This document shows, piece after piece, positions 58,901 to 64,000 of a stretch of DNA of 64,000 nucleotides. The notes beneath the pieces are model-generated. The model was not told the DNA's origin. It worked only from the letters and a program-made list of their open reading frames with translations, and did no database searches. The stretch is from Escallonia rubra (Eukaryota; Streptophyta; Magnoliopsida; Escalloniales; Escalloniaceae). Position 1 is the first letter of the stretch; every line of letters starts with the position of its first letter. The position numbers and the translations under genes were made by a program. The stretch covers positions 124,001-188,000 of the forward strand of contig JAVXUO010000473.1 of NCBI GenBank assembly GCA_033065855.1. The letters run 5' to 3'.

Positions 58901-61900
58901 CCCTAAGAGTTTATTTTCAGGAGGAAGATCCATCAATTCGCACGCATGATTTTGCATGATGAATCTTATTTCACTATTAATTGCCTCTTTCTAATGTGGA
59001 GCTTCAGGACTTTACATTGCTTCACTGTAGATACAAGGCTCATTTTCTAATAAATATGTCAAAAAATCAGGACCAAAAAATGTAGACGTTCTTGCTCTCT
59101 TGCTATGTCTTGGTTCATCTTCCCTTGTGAGGGTTCTTGGTCCATATTAGTTCTTTCTAATGAATTCCGTTCTTGTGCAACTCTATAAGGAAATATTTCT
59201 TCAAAGAAATGTGCATTCCTTGTCTCTATTATGGTGTTGACGTGTATGTCATCAACTTCAAATTTATGCACCAAGAACCGATATGCAGAACTATGGTTTG
59301 CATATCCAATAAAAATCCCATCAAGAGTTTTAGGTCCTGTTTTGACCATTTTAGAAGGTGGAATTGTTACCTTTGCTAGACACTCCCACACTCTGAGATA
59401 TTTGAAAGAAGGAGGACGTCCTTTCCATAACTCATATGGTGTCTTGTTCAACTTCTTGTGGGGTACTTTATTAAGAATGTGATTTGCAGTTAAGACTGCC
59501 TCCCACACAAGTTATCCGATAGTCCGGAATTTATCAACAAAGCATTCATCAGTTCCTTTAAAGTACAATTCTTTCGCTCAACAATTCCATTTGACTGAGG
59601 CATAAATGGTGCGGTGGTTTCACGAATAATTCCATGATTGACACAATATTTTTCAAGAGGGAAACACCTCTATCACTTCTTAGTACTTTGATTTTTCTGC
59701 TAAGTTGATTTTCGACTTCAATTTTGTATTGCATAAATGCTTCTAAGGCTGGATCCTTGCTTCTAAGCAAATATACATAACAAAATCTTGTACAGCCATC
59801 AATAAAAGTAACGCAATACTTTTTTTCTCATGTAGATTGTACCACCATTAAGTCACAAATATCACTATAAATTAGACTTAAAGGTTCCGTACTTCTTTCA
59901 GTTGACTTGAAAGACGTTTTTGCTTAATTGCTTCAACACAAATTTCACATGCTTTGTGTGAGTCAAAATCCATTTTAGGCAATAAACCATTTTTCACAAG
60001 CTTTTGTATAGAATCATAATTCACATGACCTAATCTAAGATGCCACAATTAGGAATTTTAGCATGTAAGCAGGAAAAATATTATTATTAATCTCAAAATT
60101 CGGTACAACTTAGGTACGATGATCATTACATTTAACTAAAATATACCATTACAAATGTACTCTTTTCCTACAAACATGTCACTCTTAGTGAGTACAAACT
60201 TGTCACTCTCAAGTACTAGCTTAAAACATTTTTTACTAAACAATGAGCCTGAAACTAGATTTTTTCGAATGTCCGGCACATGAAGAACATTGTTGAGACT
60301 TAACTCCTTTTCCGATGTCATCTTCAAGACCACTTTTCCCATTTCTTGCACTTTTGAAGAGGAAGAGTTTCCCCTAAATCGATTCTCGTTATTGGCACTT
60401 CAATATGTAGTAAACATACTTCACTTAGAGAATACATGTCGAGTAGCACCAGTGTTTACCCACCACTGCTTGGAATTTCCAACCAAGTTGATTTCGGATG
60501 CCACCGCAGACAAATTCAGATCTGTAACATCCTCGGTGATTTTTGTAACTTCCGTCATGTTGGCTTGAGATTGCTTTCCGTTCTTTGAGTTTCCTTTATT
60601 TTTGCGACTGTAAAAATCCTTAGCACGATGGCTAGCTTTGTTGCACACATAGCAATAACCACTAAACTTCCTATTTTTCTCACTGCCATTGGAAATTGAG
60701 CCGCTCGCTCTATTTGGACCATGTGAAGCGGAATGTTTCCTTTCTTTGATGGACCTTGCTCGACAACATTTGCCTTGGCCTTTTGATGATAATTACCGGC
60801 CTTCTCTCTAACTGATGATTATCCTATTCAATCCTCAATCTCACAATTAAGTTTTCAAGCTTCATTTCCTTGCGCTTGTGCTGCAAGCAATTCTTAAATT
60901 CTTTTCAAGTATGAGGCAATTTTTCAATCAATGCAGCCACTTAAAAAGATTCTCGAAGCACCATACCTTCCGCATGAATGTCATGCAGTATTAGTTGAAA
61001 CTCTTGGACTTGACTAATCACAGTCTTGGAATCCATTATCTTGAAATCAAGGAATTTACCAATTACAAATTTCTTGGAGCCGACATCTTTGGTCTTGTAT
61101 TTCTTTTCCAAGGATTCCCACAATGCTCTCACATCTTTCATTGGACTATATATGTTCTACAACGCCTTGTCTAATCCATTTAGGATATAATTCTTGCATA
61201 AGAAATCATAATGCTTCCAAGCATCCACGACAACCACTTTATGGCTGTCAAGATTCTCACCAAGTTCTTGTGTATTCTCTTGCAAGAATCTTGCCAAGTT
61301 CAAGGTGGTCAAATAGAACAACATCTTTTGTTGCCACCTTTTCAAGTCCTTTCCATTGAACTTTTCCAGTTTCTCACCAAGTCCAACGGATCCATGACCA
61401 GGTGCTACATAAGGCGTTGCATACACAATCCCGCCACCATGTTGTTCATTGGGATTAATCGGTCCACTTTCGGGAATGGTTTCACTAGTAGCCATTGTTA
61501 TATCTATTAAAAGATTATAACAACAATTAAGTTAAAATCCAGTCTAAACCAAACTTATAACCAAAGCAGATTCTAGGAACACTAAAATTAAATTCAGAAA
61601 CTGAAAATAACTTTAGAATAATGATTGATATAATCAAATAACAAAATGAAATTTGAAAACAGTTTTTCTCCACATGTAACACTAAGTGCAAGAATAAAGT
61701 CTTAAAATTGTTGGAAAAAATGCTTTGTGTACTTGTGCAGAAAACAACTACTAGAAATGATGCAGTATAGCAAGCTGAACGAACATGATTAGACAAGAAT
61801 TGTATTAAAAAAACTCACTGCAGAATTACAGAAACAACAATGGAGAAATCGAGGCATGAATTTGATTCATTGTCCTTAAGACTTTATTCGTCCCGCAACG

Positions 61901-62959
61901 GTATTAACGATCTGTTGACGAAAGTATCTCAGGATATAACAACAACAATGTTTGAGAATAAGAGCACTCCAAATTCGCAGACCAGACGAACCAAAAGAAT
62001 GCACAATTCTTTCTTTTACGACACGCAAAATCAAAAAAAATGAAGAGCCGAATTTCCGGAGAAGAAAAAAAAATCCGGTTACGTTTTTCAGACTTGGACA
62101 TTGTATATATATACATCACCTCACTAAAGGGTGCAACTCTTCACTGAAGAGTGCAACTTTTGACAAAGGTTGCAACTTTCTGAAAAAGAATTTAAATAAA
62201 TAAAATTTATTTATGAAAAATATTTTTGTCCCAAAAAGAATAAAGTCTGATGGGCCACAGCCGAACTGAAAGGTGGCGGGCGCGCGTGTGTTGTGGACCT
62301 TGGGTTAACTTAGGTGTCCTTACAAAACTTGGGTACCCCCAAGGGGTCCAACCCTTAGCCCAAGGCTAGAACTTATAAAGAGACCGCATTTGCTTTATCT
62401 CTTCTATGTGAGATTCTCTTTTTCCTTACAAGTTGAACCACCAACTTCAACTTCAATTTTCTCATTCACTTCTCATTTGTTTTAAACTTGTGAGTATACT
62501 ATGATAATTTACTCCACTAGAGGAACATAAGTCAATTTGTTCCTAACCAAATTATGATGTAGAACCCATTTGAAAATTGAGTCAAATATGACTTCTTAAT
62601 AATGAGTTTAAAACCCAAATGCCAACATGATTTGGGTTAGACCCGAGTATGGGTCGAAGGTGTTGTGGTTGTGATGGTGGTGTTAGAAGTAATGGTTGGT
62701 GGTGACAGTGTAGCTGGGTCGGGCATGGTGGTGGTAGGTAGGTGGGCAACGGAGGAAGAAGAAGAAATATAGGAGAAAAATAAAAGAAAATATTGAGAGT
62801 TTCTCTGTTTTGACGATTTTGCCTCCAAATTAAAGGGCACTTAACGGGTATCTTGTTAACTGAACCTAATGCAATGACTTAATTGAAAAAATTGACAAGT
62901 AATAGTGACCAAAATTGAATTTATGTTATAATACAGTGGTTAACCGAGTAATTAACTCT
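55981..62959. mobile_element. Long-TIR DNA element split by a Ty1/copia insertion
   Basis: The left arm from 55981 (AGAGCTAACTACTCGGTT, later TTTAATTAAGTCATT and GGGGCAAATATG) matches, in inverted orientation, the right arm ending at 62959 (AGAGTTAATTACTCGGTT, later TTCAATTAAGTCATTG and GGAGGCAAAATCG). The arms are ~150 bp and roughly two-thirds alike. Between them lie ~200 bp of GGTGGTG-rich interior (62628-62820) and the copia element. No target duplication was found, so superfamily is open. Confidence 0.6.
56195..62627 (-). mobile_element. Ty1/copia LTR retrotransposon, old and broken
   Basis: A fossil element on the minus strand. The 5' LTR is 61709-62627 (TGTTGG ... CCAACA) and the 3' LTR ~56195-56935; a GTGGGGGAT polypurine tract adjoins the 3' LTR. 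The coding interior runs gag (from ~61495) with a CCHC knuckle, protease, integrase (~59770-59060), reverse transcriptase (~58957-58300) and RNase H (~57900-57546). The order protease-integrase-RT marks it as Ty1/copia; lineage not assigned. It is broken in many places (of the order of ten or more). The two LTRs differ in length and are clearly diverged, so the insertion is old. It lies inside the TIR element spanning 55981-62959. Confidence 0.9.
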
Positions 62960-64000
62960 CTAGTTTTTCATTCCTTCGGTGTTGAAACTACGGACTTATT
63001 ATTCTTAGTTGTTTCCCCCAGAACTTCGACCCTAGCCTGGGCTAATGCGATTGAATAGCTCCGTCGTGATGACTTTTCTTCTGTCAATTAGGCAACTCTC
63101 TGGCACACTACCTTGGGGTGTCTCCTAGTCTTTCGGCACAAAATACGTCAAGAGATAGGCGACTCTCTCAGGATACTATCTCTAGAAGGAAGTTCCGAGT
63201 GCTCCGGCATGAGGAGTCCTTTTTTGCCAAGTTGACGACTCGTCCAGGAGACTAACTCGCTGTGCAAGCGACTCTTTTGGGCTAGTGCCTTAGCCCGCCG
63301 GGTAGACAACTCTTCCTGAATACCACCTTGGCGCACTTCTGCATAATCACTCGCACGAGAGGTTACTTTATCCCGGAAATTATGTCCGCCAAGGTGTATG
63401 CTTGACTAGTTCGGCACTAGGGGCTCTTTATCGACACCCCAAAGACCATGACCCAAGGATTATTGTAAGATGGGAGCCAGTCTCCAAAGGGCATCGAACC
63501 TAGCAGTCCTACTAGTTGAGCGTCGAGTCTTCAACAATGCTATCAGGTTCTCTACATCTCACTGACTCCCCATGTGGGACTTAATAAGGGTTTTGCACTG
63601 GTGGCTAGATCAAGGGCATCATCTAGCTACACGTTGTGTGAGTCAGTCTTCCGGGATAGACAATACGAAACAGTGCGAGGCAAGCCGAGTGAAGATACAA
63701 TTTAATATATAGTCCGTGGAGCACTGGCATTTGTGAACCCCCCCCCCCCCCCCCCCAAAAAAAAAAAAACAAGGTGTCACTCCTAAGAAGTGCCATGTGG
63801 CGTTTAATTACATGGCTTTTCCAGCGCAAACTAATAGTAGATGTGAGAAATCATTTTTCAGCATAACAAAACTCATTTGCACATTTTCACTTTCTTACTC
63901 TAGAACTTCAGTGCTAAAAGATTTCCGAAAGAGATAAAATGGACTTAAGCATTATATTATTTGCTGTCATAAAGTATTCACTCCACGTTATTGCCCGCAT
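62960..64000. repeat. Unassigned repeat-like DNA with a degenerate short repeat
   Basis: Between ~63090 and ~63330 a motif of the form GGCGACTCTCTCAGGATACT recurs about five times (63091, 63157, 63234, ~63268, ~63303) with irregular spacing and low identity. A C-run followed by an A-run lies at 63738-63769. No gene, tRNA or LTR pair recognised; the window ends here. Confidence 0.4.

Overview
The window is nuclear DNA of a flowering plant, most likely a eudicot. Three host genes support this: a two-exon OBERON4/TITANIA2-type PHD protein, a 19-exon DNA topoisomerase II, and an intronless chloroplast ferredoxin-thioredoxin reductase variable subunit. The remaining sequence is mostly transposable-element debris of the kinds found in plants: hAT, Mutator-like, PIF/Harbinger-like, Helitron, L1-type LINE, tRNA-derived SINE and Ty1/copia. 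I cannot name the species.

Layout. 1-5,350: a short tandem duplication, then a 5.0 kb hAT element with an 8-bp target duplication that carries a Mutator-like element inside it. 5,350-14,300: a candidate MITE, a 16-unit hairpin array with a ~46-bp period (6,967-7,700), and pieces of two LINEs. 15,052-22,302: OBE4-like gene on +, whose single coding intron holds a non-autonomous hAT element and an Au-type SINE. 23,159-24,069: another hAT-type element. 24,864-32,184: TOP2 on -, tail-to-tail with OBE4. 32,560-37,476: an old LINE on - broken up by a TIR element, Helitrons and a SINE that itself contains a hAT element. 39,894-41,402: a long-TIR element. 42,740-43,740: remains of a CrRLK1L-like receptor kinase. 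44,976-45,539: FTR variable chain on +. 46,340-48,330: a LINE on +. 51,337-54,878: a PIF/Harbinger-like element carrying pieces of a PPR gene and an intron-containing ALDH3 gene. 55,015-62,959: two more TIR elements, the second interrupted by an old, broken Ty1/copia element. The last kilobase is unassigned.

The three host genes are unrelated housekeeping or developmental genes: chromatin and meristem regulation, DNA topology, and chloroplast redox control. Nothing suggests an operon-like or pathway cluster. The main interest is the transposon record: three copies of one GGCCC-rich hAT family with perfect target duplications, several nested insertions whose order can be read directly, and a Harbinger-like element that appears to have captured fragments of two host genes. 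The second captured gene appears patched into the first with a 24-bp flanking duplication.

All calls come from reading the sequence. No database search, alignment program or expression data was available. Exon boundaries of OBE4 and TOP2 were worked out by hand from splice motifs and frame continuity.
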